Shown here: positions 5,796 to 6,326 of the stretch, piece after piece | Numbering within the stretch: the first letter of the stretch is position 1 | How the letters are laid out: every line of letters starts with the position of its first letter | Source: Chloroflexota bacterium | GTDB lineage: Bacteria > Chloroflexota > Limnocylindria > QHBO01 | Direction: 5' to 3' | DNA: 6,326 bases | NCBI GenBank assembly: GCA_005882055.1 | Contig: VBGQ01000147.1 | Coordinates: 1-6,326 of the forward strand | Notes under the pieces: model-generated | Databases searched by the model: none | The model's input: the letters and a program-made list of their open reading frames with translations, nothing else | What the model was told of the DNA's origin: nothing | Program-made: the position numbers and the translations under genes

Positions 5796-6326
5796 ATGGC
5801 CCTCGAGCAGCGCTACGCCAACCTGCACCTCAGCGATCATCCCCTGGTCGCCCACAAGCTCTCGCTGTTGCGGGACAAGCGGACCGACCCCAAGCAGTTC
5901 CGGGAGCTGGTCCGCGAGCTCTCATGGCTGATCGGGTACGAGGCGCTCTCCGACCTGTCGACGCAGCCCCGCGCGATCGAGACACCGCTCGAACGGATGG
6001 ACGGCGTGCGGGTCGAGCCAAAGGTCGGGCTCATTCCCGTCCTGCGGGCGGGGTTGGGCATGGTGGAGGCGGTGCTCGAGCTGATGCCATCGGCCGAGGT
6101 GTGGCACATCGGCCTCTATCGGGACGAGCGTACGCTCAAGCCGGTCGAGTACTACAACAAGCTTCCGGATGCCGCGACGGTGCAGGTCTGCCTGATCCTC
6201 GATCCCATGCTCGCAACCGGCGGCTCATCCTCGGCCACGGTCGACATCCTCAAGGCCTGGGGTGCCGCGCGCATCAAGCAGGTGAGCCTGATCGCCGCGC
6301 CAGAGGGGATCGCCACACTCTCCGGG
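5796..6326 (+). CDS. upp: Uracil phosphoribosyltransferase, 3' end outside window
   Basis: The first 177 residues of UPRT, which converts uracil and PRPP to UMP and pyrophosphate in pyrimidine salvage (cytosol). The family is about 208-212 residues, so roughly the last 30, including the uracil-binding C-terminal loop, lie beyond the window. Diagnostic segments are DHPLVAHKLSLLRDKRT (14-30), RELSWLIGYEAL (40-51), LIPVLRAGLGM (79-89), IGLYRDERTLKPVEYYNKLP (105-124) and the PRPP-binding loop DPMLATGGS (136-144), with the acidic start and Gly-rich body all intact. The start is either the ATG at 5796 or an in-frame ATG at 5787 (MRPMAL). I prefer 5796 because the TAGAAT box overlaps 5787 and would place the transcript start at 5796. 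It is divergent from bactofilin, with a dyad in between. Confidence 0.95.
   Translation, partial: MALEQRYANLHLSDHPLVAHKLSLLRDKRTDPKQFRELVRELSWLIGYEALSDLSTQPRAIETPLERMDGVRVEPKVGLIPVLRAGLGMVEAVLELMPSAEVWHIGLYRDERTLKPVEYYNKLPDAATVQVCLILDPMLATGGSSSATVDILKAWGAARIKQVSLIAAPEGIATLSG

Noticed and set aside
1..6326. A new multi-gene system (defence, biosynthetic or mobile)
   Set aside because: All the genes belong to recognisable, mostly housekeeping families; there are no transposases, integrases, toxin-antitoxin pairs, CRISPR repeats or clustered enzymes of one pathway.

Overview
The window is a very GC-rich (roughly two thirds G+C), densely packed bacterial chromosome segment with no sign of a mobile element, CRISPR array, prophage or RNA gene. 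Gene content (SseB-like protein, asparaginase II family, bactofilin, a J-domain protein with an ExoX-like tail, a PRC-barrel protein next to gltX) suits a high-GC Chloroflexota (for example a Limnocylindria-like lineage) or Actinomycetota. This placement is an inference from protein flavour, not from a marker search.

Layout. The left end holds two plus-strand genes: the C-terminal two thirds of a zinc-type alcohol dehydrogenase (1-699, cut by the window edge) and a J-domain protein with an unusual C-terminal module (758-1303). A long minus-strand block then reads right to left: bactofilin (5682-5068), a broken asparaginase II gene (5022-4091), a PRC-barrel protein (4000-3632), glutamyl-tRNA synthetase gltX (3620-2112) and an SseB-like protein (2115-1333). 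The last three are tightly spaced (11 bp, then a 4-base ATGA overlap) and look like one transcription unit, converging on the J-domain gene with only 29 bp between stops. At the right end upp (uracil phosphoribosyltransferase) starts at 5796 on the plus strand, divergent from bactofilin, and runs off the window.

How the genes relate. The content is mostly housekeeping: glutamyl-tRNA charging, uracil salvage, redox metabolism, cytoskeletal scaffolding. No multi-gene defence, biosynthetic or signalling system can be made out, and I do not claim one. The points worth a second look are a frameshift plus apparent internal deletion in the asparaginase gene, the two-domain J protein, a perfect dyad beside a possible leaderless promoter for upp, a replaced fourth zinc ligand in GltX, and a PRC-barrel start better placed 33 bases inside the longest reading frame.
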